From: Clostridiales bacterium
GTDB lineage: Bacteria; Bacillota; Clostridia; Peptostreptococcales; Acidaminobacteraceae
Reading direction: 5' to 3'
DNA length: 64,000 nt
Assembly (NCBI GenBank): GCA_016342415.1
Contig: JAEIOD010000004.1
Location: 62,001-126,000, forward strand
Position numbers and translations under genes: made by a program. Numbering within the stretch: the first letter of the stretch is position 1; every line of letters starts with the position of its first letter. The notes under the pieces were generated by a model. It was not told the DNA's origin. It did no database searches and saw only the letters and a program-made list of their open reading frames with translations. This document shows positions 40,643-49,458 of this stretch, piece after piece.

Positions 40643-41575
40643 CTAGATACGCTTAGCCACTCTTAGTTTTGCTGATTTTGATCTCGAGTTCATCTCTAGC
40701 TCCGTCTGAGATGGTAAAATCGGCTTTCTTGTTACCAATTTTAATTTTGGTTTGTTGTTACAAACACAAACTGGTATTTCAGGTGGACAAATACATCCTG
40801 TTGCAAGTGCTTTGAATGTTTGTTTCACCAGTCGATCTTCCAACGAATGGAAAGTGATAATCGAAATTCGTCCATTTTTATTTAAAACCGATGTGATATC
40901 TTCTATGGTTCTTTTGATAATCTCTAATTCACCATTCACTTCTATTCTAATGGCTTGGAAGATTCGTTTAGCCGGATGGCCTCCTTCTCTCCTCGCATTA
41001 GCTGGAATAGCTCTATATATTAAATCCACTAATTCCAAAGTCGTCTCTAGCGGCTTTTCTGCTCTCTGTTCACAAATGAATAAAGCTATTCTTCTTGCCC
41101 AATTTTCTTCACCATATTCTTTAAAGATTCTATTGAGTTCATCTTCTGAATAAGTGTTCACAATTTTATAAGCATCTAAATCACTTCTTTGGTCCATCCT
41201 CATATCTAAAGGTGCATCAAATCGATACGAGAATCCTCTATCGGCTTCATCTAGTTGATGTGATGAAACACCTAAGTCCATCATCATGCCATCTATCTTA
41301 TCAATGTTTAATTTCTTTAAAACATCTTTTATATTGGAAAAATTATCTCTAACAGGAATAAATCGATCACCATAAGCTTTTAATCTTTCGGTTGCTGACT
41401 TCAATGCATTTTCATCTTGATCAATACCGATCAAGATACCTGTATCCAATCGTTTTAATATTTCTTCCGAGTGACCTCCGCCACCAAGTGTCCCGTCGAC
41501 ATAAATACCATCGGGTTTAATATCCAGTCCATCTACCGTTTCAGTAAGTAACACACTAACATGTTCAAAGTTCAT
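40643..41575 (-). CDS. rsmH: 16S rRNA (cytosine-1402-N4)-methyltransferase RsmH
   Basis: 310 residues. The SAM-binding motif [14 protein letters not shown] (about 28-41) and [14 protein letters not shown] are signatures of RsmH (MraW); [11 protein letters not shown] and [12 protein letters not shown] follow. It methylates C1402 in the ribosomal P site. Second gene of the dcw cluster, 8 bases after mraZ. Confidence 0.95.
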   Translation of the reverse strand: MNFEHVSVLLTETVDGLDIKPDGIYVDGTLGGGGHSEEILKRLDTGILIGIDQDENALKSATERLKAYGDRFIPVRDNFSNIKDVLKKLNIDKIDGMMMDLGVSSHQLDEADRGFSYRFDAPLDMRMDQRSDLDAYKIVNTYSEDELNRIFKEYGEENWARRIALFICEQRAEKPLETTLELVDLIYRAIPANARREGGHPAKRIFQAIRIEVNGELEIIKRTIEDITSVLNKNGRISIITFHSLEDRLVKQTFKALATGCICPPEIPVCVCNNKPKLKLVTRKPILPSQTELEMNSRSKSAKLRVAKRI

Positions 41576-41583
41576 ACAACCTC

Positions 41584-42015
41584 CTAGATTCCGAGTTCTT
41601 CCATTTGTTCTGCAATATCATCATAACTTAAGTTGTCAGGAGCATTATAAGATTCCCATGCATCTCTACTCCAAATTTCAATTCTATCGCCGACACCTAT
41701 AATGTTTACTTCTTTTTCTATGAGGGCATGTTCTCTTAATGGTTGAGATATATTTATACGTCCTTGTTTATCTAAAGTACAATCTATAGCGCTTGCGTTG
41801 AAAAATCTTTTGAATGCTCTTGCATTTGAATTGGATAAAGGTAATTGTTTTAACTTGGCTTGAAAAGCTTCCCATTCTGTCATGGGAAAAATAAACAAAC
41901 ATTGATCCAGTCCTTTTGTGACAAAGAAATTATCGCCTAAATCATCTCTGAATTTAGCCGGAATACTCATTCTTCCTTTGTCATCGACATTATGTTTGAA
42001 TTCACCAAAAAACAT
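41584..42015 (-). CDS. mraZ: MraZ, transcriptional regulator of the dcw cluster
   Basis: 143 residues from the ATG at 42015, the canonical MraZ length; the frame could extend 14 codons upstream, but GGAG precedes this ATG. Two SpoVT/AbrB-like halves: [25 protein letters not shown] and [19 protein letters not shown]. MraZ forms a ring and represses its own operon by binding short direct repeats, seen just upstream. Confidence 0.94.
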   Translation of the reverse strand: MFFGEFKHNVDDKGRMSIPAKFRDDLGDNFFVTKGLDQCLFIFPMTEWEAFQAKLKQLPLSNSNARAFKRFFNASAIDCTLDKQGRINISQPLREHALIEKEVNIIGVGDRIEIWSRDAWESYNAPDNLSYDDIAEQMEELGI

Positions 42016-42023
42016 ATCTTGCT

Positions 42024-42067
42024 CCACTTCGTTGGTAATATACCCACGATTCCCCACTTCACACCAC
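42024..42067 (-). promoter_or_regulatory. MraZ operator: phased GTGG boxes upstream of mraZ
   Basis: On the minus strand GTGG words start at 42067, 42057 and 42047, exactly 10 bp apart (GTGGTGTGAA, GTGGGGAATC, GTGGGTATAT). A fourth, weaker word at 42027 stays in phase and merges with the ribosome site. Ten-bp repetition of TGGG/GTGG words is the known MraZ binding pattern. Confidence 0.8.
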
Positions 42068-42070
42068 TAA

Positions 42071-42114
42071 TTATATATATTTTACCCTTTTTTTGAAACC
42101 TATTCAAGGGATTT
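42071..42114 (-). promoter_or_regulatory. Promoter of mraZ and the dcw cluster
   Basis: TTGAAT, a 17-base spacer and TAAAAT, or an overlapping TATAAT nearer the gene, lie directly upstream of the GTGG boxes. MraZ bound there would block the start region. Confidence 0.55.
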
Positions 42115-42186
42115 GGAAAATTTTATATTAGACAACCATTGAAATATCAACGTTTAAATCATAAAAAAAACACTAAAGGCGCAAAT

Positions 42187-42202
42187 GTGGGGGATTGTGG
42201 GG
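42187..42202 (+). promoter_or_regulatory. Second, inverted pair of MraZ-like boxes
   Basis: GTGGGGGATT followed by GTGGGG: two words 10 bp apart on the plus strand, about 120 bp upstream of the mraZ boxes and facing them, just past the lgt terminator. No plus-strand gene begins here. Confidence 0.45.
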
Positions 42203-42210
42203 AAAAATCT

Positions 42211-42239
42211 AAAAAAAAACCCCTACATATAGTAGAGGT
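42211..42239 (-). terminator. Intrinsic terminator after lgt
   Basis: On the minus strand ACCTCTAC pairs with GTAGGGGT (one U.G pair) around a 5-base loop and runs into T8-9. It insulates the dcw promoter from the lgt transcript. Confidence 0.85.
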
Positions 42240-42264
42240 GTTTTATTAAAAAAATATTGTTTTT

Positions 42265-43008
42265 TTATTCAACTGGTATAAACTCATCTTTCTTTTTTCC
42301 ACGAATGTATAATAACAGAATACCTAATCCAATAAGTACCAATGATATTAACTGCGCAACTCTGAATTCACCTAAGTATAAACTGTCCGTTCTCAATCCT
42401 TCAATAAAGAATCTGATGATTGAATAAAGTATCATATACCAAGCAATTTGTTGACCATCAAACTTCTTAGTCTTTCTCATTTTGAACAAGATAAAGAAAA
42501 TGATGAAATTAGCTAGTGATTCATATAAGAATGTCGGATGTACTTTCATACCATCCACCACGATTCCCCACGGTAAATCAGTTGGACCACCATGAGCTTC
42601 TTGATTGATGAAGTTTCCCCATCTACCAATTGCCTGTCCCAAGATCAAACTCGGTGCTGCGATATCCAACCATTTCCAAAATTCCATTTTCTTAATTTTG
42701 GAGTAAATTGCAAATGAACCAACTGCTGCTAGTACACCACCGTGTATCGCCAAGCCACCCGATCTAATATTAAGGGCTTCCCATATGGTATCATAAGCAT
42801 TTAAGTTAAATAATACATAGTATAACCTGGCACCAATAATGGCACACGGCAGTGCTATAATGAGAATGTCTAATAATGTTTCTTCTTCAAAACCTTGTCT
42901 TTTTGCTTCTTTCATGGCAATATATGCACCGATTAACATACCGCATCCAATGAGGATACCGTACCATCTGATGCTGATGCCAAAAATTTCAAATGCTACT
43001 GGATTCAT
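42265..43008 (-). CDS. lgt: Prolipoprotein diacylglyceryl transferase
   Basis: Attaches diacylglycerol to the lipobox cysteine of prolipoproteins. 247 residues with about seven membrane segments. The Lgt signature GRWGNFINQEAHGG lies near the middle, with RSGGLAIHGG before it and HPTFLYES after it. It follows an M16 peptidase gene by 9 bases and ends at a strong terminator before mraZ. Confidence 0.95.
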   Translation of the reverse strand: MNPVAFEIFGISIRWYGILIGCGMLIGAYIAMKEAKRQGFEEETLLDILIIALPCAIIGARLYYVLFNLNAYDTIWEALNIRSGGLAIHGGVLAAVGSFAIYSKIKKMEFWKWLDIAAPSLILGQAIGRWGNFINQEAHGGPTDLPWGIVVDGMKVHPTFLYESLANFIIFFILFKMRKTKKFDGQQIAWYMILYSIIRFFIEGLRTDSLYLGEFRVAQLISLVLIGLGILLLYIRGKKKDEFIPVE

Positions 43009-43017
43009 ATTATCTCC

Positions 43018-44286
43018 TTAATTTATGATTGATACTGTACTATATTGTAAATCAAAATGCTCGAAAAATCTATCTTCTATCTGTTTAAATTCAATTTTTT
43101 CTAAAGTTTCTAAGTAATCAAAGAGTTCAATTCCCTTCATATAGTAATTTACAAAGGTATTGGCAATATACTTCGTCGAGTTAAACGAACTCAGATGTCT
43201 ACCAACCATTTTCTTTCTGATGCGTTCAAAGTCCGATTCAGATAGTCCCTCTTTTGAAATGCGTTCAATCTCAAGACCAATCATTTCTTTTAATACTAAC
43301 GGTTCTCTAGTTTCTGCACTTATACCTGTATAACCAAATGTTCTTCCATAAGAAAAATCACACGAGAAACTTTGATTGATAAGACCACTTTCATAGTGTT
43401 TTTCAAAAAATGATGATCCTTTACCAAAAATCATATCGGTTAGGATTTTACTGATTAATCCTTTTCGCAGTCTTTTTTTTGTATCATTATAGAAAACCCT
43501 GTCTTTAATACCCATATAAAATATAGGCATAGGCAAATTGCAAGTTTCTTCTTTTAAATTATAATAAACATGACTGGGTTCATCAGGCAAACAAATTATT
43601 GGCGCTTTCTCTCGATTCATAAACTCAGTTGTTAGAGAGGCCTCAATTACAGAGATGGTATGGTCTACATCCACATCACCAATAACAAATGCAAACATTC
43701 TATCTGGAGTATAGAAACTTTCATAACAAGTTAACAAATCATCTGCATGAATACTCATAACCGTGTCTTCATAACCACCGATATCATATTGAATCGGATG
43801 TTCATGATATAGTCCCTTTAACATATTCATAAATGCTTTCCATTGAGGTTGATCATCGTACATTTTGATTTCTTGTAAAATGATGCCCTTTTCTTTTTCA
43901 ACAGATTCGTCACTCAGTTCTAAAGTTTGTACAAATCCCAAAAGTTCATGAATACAATCATCCACATGATCTATGGTTGAAAAGGTATAACATGTGGCAA
44001 AATGATTGGTAAAAGCATTAACAGTGGCTCCTAATTCTCCAAAACGATCAAAAATATTGTCATTGTCTTCATCAAAAATCTTATGTTCCAAAAAATGAGC
44101 TATGCCTAAAGGCATATTGTATGTTTTGCCGTTCTTCTGAAACTTATTGTACAACGAACCATATTCTGTCGAAAAGAAGGCATGCGTCTTCATATATCCC
44201 TTTTTAGGTAATACATATATTTCAAAGCCATTGTCTAAAACCTTTTTATGTAGTGTTTCATTTAATAAAGGATGATAAAATATCAC
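43018..44286 (-). CDS. M16-family zinc peptidase, catalytic-type subunit (YmfH-like)
   Basis: 422 residues. The inverted zinc motif HFLEHKIF (HxxEH, near residue 65) and a downstream Glu in EKEKGIILQEI mark an active M16 peptidase half. The gene overlaps its partner by ATGA and resembles Bacillus ymfH. Substrate unknown; M16 proteins usually degrade peptides inside a clam-shell dimer. Confidence 0.88.
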   Translation of the reverse strand: MIFYHPLLNETLHKKVLDNGFEIYVLPKKGYMKTHAFFSTEYGSLYNKFQKNGKTYNMPLGIAHFLEHKIFDEDNDNIFDRFGELGATVNAFTNHFATCYTFSTIDHVDDCIHELLGFVQTLELSDESVEKEKGIILQEIKMYDDQPQWKAFMNMLKGLYHEHPIQYDIGGYEDTVMSIHADDLLTCYESFYTPDRMFAFVIGDVDVDHTISVIEASLTTEFMNREKAPIICLPDEPSHVYYNLKEETCNLPMPIFYMGIKDRVFYNDTKKRLRKGLISKILTDMIFGKGSSFFEKHYESGLINQSFSCDFSYGRTFGYTGISAETREPLVLKEMIGLEIERISKEGLSESDFERIRKKMVGRHLSSFNSTKYIANTFVNYYMKGIELFDYLETLEKIEFKQIEDRFFEHFDLQYSTVSIIN

Positions 44287-45560
44287 TTGGCACCTCCATT
44301 AATAAAATATACGGTATCCAAAATCAAGTTTTGATAAACAGCTATCAAATCCTCAACTGTGACATTTTGATAAGCTTCTATCATTTTTTCAATACTAAAC
44401 TCATAAGATAATGGCTGATCTAAAATTTCAGTATAGAAGAAATTAATAAAAGAGTTAGGATAATCTGATAACGATCTTATAGATGTCACCATGGCTTCTT
44501 TGGCAAGACGAAGTTCTTCTTCTGATACCTTGCCTGCACACAAGTTTTTAACCGTTTTATCAATTAGGTCCAATACCAAATCATAATTTTCCGAATCTAT
44601 ACCAACCCCTATAAACATGCAACCTTTAAATTTATCTGATTTGGAAAACACATAATAACATAAACTTTTGTCTTCTCTCAAAAGTTTGAACAGTTGAGAA
44701 TTTGGTCCACCGCCCATAATATGATAAGCCAATACAGAAGCTTCATATAACGGATCTGTATTTAAAATCTGAGTATCATAACCCAGAACTAGTTTTCCTT
44801 GTTTGACATTAAATTCTTCGTGTATCACTTTAGTTTGTTTTATCAGATGTGTTTCAAAGGCGTTTGACATCACTGAAAAATCATCGAAGTAAAGTTTCTC
44901 AACAACGCCTTTTTTGACTGTTTCAAACGTTAAATCCCCCATCACACTGACATCCACTTGAGACTCAGAAATAACTTTTAAATAATGCGCATACAATATT
45001 TCGTTAGTTATTGATTCGATATTTTTTATATCGCCATATACATAAGTTTCGTAGTCTTCATCTTCATACATGCATTCTATACATCTTTCAATTGAATATG
45101 ACATTTTATCATTTACTCTACTGTTGATTTCATCAATTAGATGTTTTTTTTCCTGATCAAAGAAAGCTTGATTAAAACACCCCTCTTTAACCAAAGGATG
45201 AAACAGTATCTCATGCAGTATTTCCAATGCATCTTCAAAGATATTTTTGTCTAGAATGTGTTTCGCATCAGGAAACTGAAGTTTTAGTTGTAAAATGTGG
45301 TGATCCCCATACTTTACTACATCAGAAACCAAAATCATGCCATAACATGATTCTAAGTGAATATTAAGTTTTTTTGTTGTATCAAACGTCTTTGTCCCTC
45401 TTATAAGTAAACGAGATAACAAAGCATTTAGTCCTGCTTCTTCTTTTGTTAATCTTCTTTTTATGTAGATACCAATTAAATCCGTTTTGAACTTATCGGA
45501 TTGAATCATATACAGTTTGAGTCTATTACTCAGCTGAGCCGATTCCATATCTTGCATCAT
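44283..45560 (-). CDS. M16-like peptidase, non-catalytic-type subunit (YmfF-like)
   Basis: About 425 residues from the ATG at 45560, chosen for GGAG 5 bases upstream. It has M16 features (GGGPNSQLFKLLREDKSLCYYVFS) but no HxxEH motif, so it is probably the partner half. Such pairs (ymfF/ymfH) occur as neighbours in Firmicutes. First gene of the unit with ymfH-like and lgt, divergent from ychF. Confidence 0.86.
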   Translation of the reverse strand: MMQDMESAQLSNRLKLYMIQSDKFKTDLIGIYIKRRLTKEEAGLNALLSRLLIRGTKTFDTTKKLNIHLESCYGMILVSDVVKYGDHHILQLKLQFPDAKHILDKNIFEDALEILHEILFHPLVKEGCFNQAFFDQEKKHLIDEINSRVNDKMSYSIERCIECMYEDEDYETYVYGDIKNIESITNEILYAHYLKVISESQVDVSVMGDLTFETVKKGVVEKLYFDDFSVMSNAFETHLIKQTKVIHEEFNVKQGKLVLGYDTQILNTDPLYEASVLAYHIMGGGPNSQLFKLLREDKSLCYYVFSKSDKFKGCMFIGVGIDSENYDLVLDLIDKTVKNLCAGKVSEEELRLAKEAMVTSIRSLSDYPNSFINFFYTEILDQPLSYEFSIEKMIEAYQNVTVEDLIAVYQNLILDTVYFINGGAK

Positions 45561-45692
45561 ATGTTCTCCTTGCATTTGGGATTTTTCGAAGCATCTCCTA
45601 TAATTATAGTCCCTTGAGATATCAATTGTTCATAACAACTCTTCTCTGTCATTATAACAGATTTCACTTAAATAGTTTAGCGTTTAAATATG

Positions 45693-45721
45693 TTGAAATT
45701 GACATATATATAGGTTATAAT
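45693..45721 (+). promoter_or_regulatory. Promoter of ychF
   Basis: TTGAAA (45693-45698), 17-base spacer, TATAAT (45716-45721). The leader holds a small hairpin, CTGAC-TTCA-GTCAG, at about 45748-45761, before an AGAGAGGAAG ribosome site. Confidence 0.7.
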
Positions 45722-45778
45722 AACTTCTGTATGTTGATAATAAACTGACTTCAGTCAGATAAGAGAGGAAGTATATAT

Positions 45779-46873
45779 ATGAAATTAGGAATCGTCGGTT
45801 TACCTAATGTAGGGAAAAGTACATTATTTAATGCCATTACAAAAGCTGGTGCAGAGTCTGCTAACTACCCATTCTGTACTATAGAACCAAACATGGGTGT
45901 TGTTACAGTACCCGATCATAGATTAAACGTTTTGAGAGATATGTATGATTCGAAGAAACTGTTACCGACCGCAATTGAATTTTATGATATTGCAGGTTTG
46001 GTAAAAGGCGCTTCTACTGGTGAAGGTCTTGGTAATAAGTTCTTGTCACATATCAGAGAAGTTGCTGCAATTGTGCATGTAGTAAGATGTTTCGAAGATG
46101 ACAACGTTATTCATGTAGATGGTAAGATCGGTCCTGCAAGCGACATTGAAACAATCAACTTAGAACTTATTTTCTCAGACGCAGAAATGCTGGAAAGACG
46201 AATTCTTAAATCTAGAAAAGCAGCTAAAGCTGATAAGGCAATGGCAAAAGAAGTTGAGTTGTTAGAAAAAATCAAGGCAACTTTAGATGAAGGTTTATCT
46301 GCAAGAACTATGGATCTATCAGATGAAGAAATTGAATTTATCAAAACACTAAATTTATTATCATATAAACCTATTATCTATTTGGCTAACATCTCCGAAG
46401 ATGATGTTACCGATGGTAACTTTGATAATGATTTTGTTAAAGAAGTTAGAGAACACGCTAGTACAGAAGATGCTGAAGTTGTAGTTGTTTGTGCTAAAAT
46501 CGAACAGGAAGTATCTGAACTTGATGATGAAGACAAAAAAGAATTCTTAGCTGAGTTGGGACTTGAAGAGTCCGGACTTGATAAACTGATCAAATCTAGT
46601 TATCACCTGCTTGATCTAATTTCATTCTTAACTGCCGGACCACAAGAAGTAAGAGCTTGGACAATCAAACGTGGTACAAAAGCACCTGGTGCTGCAGGTA
46701 AGATTCATACAGACTTCGAAAGAGGTTTCATCAGAGCAGAAACGGTTGCTTTTGATGACTTACAAGCAGCTGGTTCTATGGCTGCTGCCAGAGAAAAGGG
46801 ACAAGTTAGACTTGAAGGCAAAGAATACATCGTACAAGATGGCGATGTAATCTTATTTAGATTTAACGTATAA
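45779..46873 (+). CDS. ychF: YchF/OLA1-family P-loop ATPase
   Basis: 364 residues, full length. The Walker A loop GLPNVGKST is at 6-14 and [10 protein letters not shown] is the G3 region. The specificity motif is NISE instead of NKxD, the known reason YchF prefers ATP over GTP. A coiled coil and a C-terminal TGS domain follow ([30 protein letters not shown]). It binds ribosomes and is implicated in stress responses. It is the only clear plus-strand gene here, monocistronic with its own terminator. Confidence 0.96.
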   Translation: MKLGIVGLPNVGKSTLFNAITKAGAESANYPFCTIEPNMGVVTVPDHRLNVLRDMYDSKKLLPTAIEFYDIAGLVKGASTGEGLGNKFLSHIREVAAIVHVVRCFEDDNVIHVDGKIGPASDIETINLELIFSDAEMLERRILKSRKAAKADKAMAKEVELLEKIKATLDEGLSARTMDLSDEEIEFIKTLNLLSYKPIIYLANISEDDVTDGNFDNDFVKEVREHASTEDAEVVVVCAKIEQEVSELDDEDKKEFLAELGLEESGLDKLIKSSYHLLDLISFLTAGPQEVRAWTIKRGTKAPGAAGKIHTDFERGFIRAETVAFDDLQAAGSMAAAREKGQVRLEGKEYIVQDGDVILFRFNV

Positions 46874-46902
46874 ATAGAACCACCCATATTATAAGCATAA
46901 TA

Positions 46903-46943
46903 AAACCCGCGAAAGCTGTATTTTCAACAGTATTAGCGGGTTT
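46903..46943 (+). terminator. Intrinsic terminator after ychF
   Basis: AAACCCGC pairs with GCGGGTTT, with an inner CTGT/ACAG stem. The trailing T tract is short (TTTCTTATT). Confidence 0.75.
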
Positions 46944-47146
46944 CTTATTGTATAGTATTCTGTTTTGGGTGTAGTAGGGTTCTAAACCGCTAAATCCATT
47001 AGTTATTTACAACTATATAGATCTTCGTTATATCTAACTCGACCACTATTATGCACCAAGTCAGAATCTTTATCGATAATTAAATCAACATATATTATTT
47101 GATAATTACAAACAATAGTTATCTAATGTATAGTTTGTCCATTAGC
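46944..47146. other. Intergenic left border of accessory island
   Basis: About 200 bases between the ychF terminator and the stop of the helicase gene. It contains GGGTGTAGTAGG (46967-46978), which recurs inverted near 51985. No terminator with a T tract and no missing merR 3' part were found here. Confidence 0.5.
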
Positions 47147-49450
47147 TTACTTTTCGAAGAGATCAATTGCACCAGTTTCAATTGAATACTCTAAACACTC
47201 TGATTGACCATATTCTTTAGCACCTAAAATATTAACTAGATAGCGAGCTCTAGTAATAGAAATATACAATTTGTTATACGCTGAATATTTTAGGTAACTC
47301 TTAGAAATTTCACTTACATTTATTGGTGGCACTCTCCCAGAATCGACTCCCAATAGGATTACAGCGTCAAATTCTAGTCCTGCTATATACTCTGGTGATG
47401 ATATTATAAATCGCTTTTCCTTTTCAGCTTTTATCTTACCTCTTAGATCACCTCTCGATTTGAGCACTTCATACTTTATACCTTTTTTTATTGATTCAAT
47501 TTCTAGTTTACCCAAAATCCTATCAGAGAATGGAATAAGTGCAATGTTACTAACTGATGTTTTAAGCATATTAACAATAACTTCAACTTGATTAATAGCA
47601 TAATTAATCATACTCAAATCATTATCTAATAATAAATAACTAGGCTTAGAGTTATATACCCCTCCAGAATCTACAATTCCAGAAACTGAATTCTTATACG
47701 GATTAATAAAATTCCTAAACAAATTTGATCCTGATGATGTTATAGACATTGCTAAGTCAGTTATCTCCTGCGAACATCTGAAGACAACATCAAATTCACT
47801 AACGTAAGATTGCTCGCTTAAGTAATAGTCTTCTATATATTCTTTTTCTGATATACCTTGTTCACCAATTGCCTGAGCAATATCAACTGCAAAATTAATT
47901 CTTATCTTATCTATATCTTTTGTTAAATAATGAAATACCATCCTCTCATTAGCATTAAAAAGATGAGTTTCATCAATAAATATATAATCAAAACCCTCTA
48001 CTTTCCTTTTCCTTCTCCAAATTGGATTGTCAAACTGACCTATTGCAGTCATTACAATATCATCAGTGTCGTAAACTTGCTGTTCTTCAATAAATTGCTG
48101 ATATTGAGTAAATATTGCGAAAACAAATCCCTTGTCCTCTTCTGTTTTTAATGGTATCCCAGTAAATAAATTTTCTGATTTCTTATATTTATCTAAATCA
48201 CCACTACATCTACCCTTGATTTGTACACTAAACTCATGTTGAAGTAAATGCAATATATTAACTCGATCACTATCATTCATAATGAAACTAATTACCTCAT
48301 CAGACATTAAAAACTTGTACGTCTTAAATGATTTTTCCATTACCATATCGAAAGCTTCTTCTATTAAATAATATTGATGTTCCTTAGAATCATGCGCATC
48401 GCGATCTAAAATTTCAGGTTCCATTAGTTCTGTTGTTAGATTATTAATACAAAACTCATGTAGAGTGGCTATCTTAAGTCTCTGTTTACGATTTCCATCA
48501 ACTCCCCATTTACCAGCAGTGATAGTCTGAAATATCGTACGGATAGATCGTTTGGTAGATTCACTATGTGCAAAAAAACAGATGCTTAACTCATCACCAG
48601 CTGTCTCAGCTTTATCTAGTATTAATATTGTTTTTAGTATAAGAGCTAAAGTTTTTCCGGTACCTGCTGGTCCTTGAATTCTACACGGACCCACTCTATC
48701 AACATCATTAATAAACTGTTTTTGGCTCTTGGTAAGATATTTTTCCCATTGTTTATAAGTTCTGTAATATGTTGTTTTACCTTCAAGATTATCCGTTTCA
48801 ATAAATGTTAATGATTTTTCCGGTTCTAGTTCTATGTTTTGTGATACATTTATTTCAGAAAGCTCTTTTTTATAGCTAAAACGATCCTTGATGTATAATT
48901 CACACGCTTGTCTAAAATTCTTTACTGATGCATCTGGAACTTGAGATAAAGGATTTATATCGTTAGCATGATCACCATAAACTAAGAATAAATTATTTAA
49001 ACCTCTTTTACTCAGTCTTTCACTATCGGGTTCCATCTCAATAATGATTTTATACAAGTGATTTTTTCCATAGAGATCCGGAAAAATGCACATCTTGCTT
49101 GTCGTTGGTATAAACTTGTCCTTACGTGTTAAAGTATGGTTATTCCAATTTCTTATTGCAAATCTTAATATCTTTTGAATAAGAATAATACATTCCTCAT
49201 CAGTAAATTCTAAGAACTCATTGTATTGCTCCAAATCAATAACGAATAAATTGTCAGAAGGATCGCCCCCAACAAACATTATACCATCAGTGTTCTTTTT
49301 ACTTAGTACGCCATCTATAGATATATCAACATGAGGTTTATTTCTTATAAAATCCATAAATTCTTGACCTAAGTTAAATTGAGTACTTAATAAGTTCCTA
49401 TTCAATAACATCTTCTTAATCGCGCTCTGCTCAAAAAGTAAGTACTTCAT
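47147..49450 (-). CDS. SF1 UvrD/Rep-like helicase of a two-gene cassette
   Basis: 767 residues. The N-terminal domain (about 1-235) is unrecognised. The helicase core follows: Q-like motif LTKSQKQF (about 239), Walker A GPAGTGKT (260-267), Walker B FIDETH (491-496), a motif III-like VDIAQAIG (522-529), FRCSQEI (557-563), SSPEYIAGLEFDAV (684-697) and motif VI LYISITRAR (728-736). DETH is unusual; UvrD normally has DExQ. Together with the 274-residue gene 8 bases upstream and a private promoter it forms a compact unit. By analogy with UvrD-like proteins in defence islands (such as GajB of Gabija) a phage-defence role is possible, but not shown. Confidence 0.85.
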   Translation of the reverse strand: MKYLLFEQSAIKKMLLNRNLLSTQFNLGQEFMDFIRNKPHVDISIDGVLSKKNTDGIMFVGGDPSDNLFVIDLEQYNEFLEFTDEECIILIQKILRFAIRNWNNHTLTRKDKFIPTTSKMCIFPDLYGKNHLYKIIIEMEPDSERLSKRGLNNLFLVYGDHANDINPLSQVPDASVKNFRQACELYIKDRFSYKKELSEINVSQNIELEPEKSLTFIETDNLEGKTTYYRTYKQWEKYLTKSQKQFINDVDRVGPCRIQGPAGTGKTLALILKTILILDKAETAGDELSICFFAHSESTKRSIRTIFQTITAGKWGVDGNRKQRLKIATLHEFCINNLTTELMEPEILDRDAHDSKEHQYYLIEEAFDMVMEKSFKTYKFLMSDEVISFIMNDSDRVNILHLLQHEFSVQIKGRCSGDLDKYKKSENLFTGIPLKTEEDKGFVFAIFTQYQQFIEEQQVYDTDDIVMTAIGQFDNPIWRRKRKVEGFDYIFIDETHLFNANERMVFHYLTKDIDKIRINFAVDIAQAIGEQGISEKEYIEDYYLSEQSYVSEFDVVFRCSQEITDLAMSITSSGSNLFRNFINPYKNSVSGIVDSGGVYNSKPSYLLLDNDLSMINYAINQVEVIVNMLKTSVSNIALIPFSDRILGKLEIESIKKGIKYEVLKSRGDLRGKIKAEKEKRFIISSPEYIAGLEFDAVILLGVDSGRVPPINVSEISKSYLKYSAYNKLYISITRARYLVNILGAKEYGQSECLEYSIETGAIDLFEK

Positions 49451-49458
49451 AATTTCTC

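Noticed and set aside
46111..46887. Several Ser-rich minus-strand frames opposite ychF
   Set aside because: Ser-rich translation arises from the complement of the Glu/Asp-rich ychF coding strand; no start signals.
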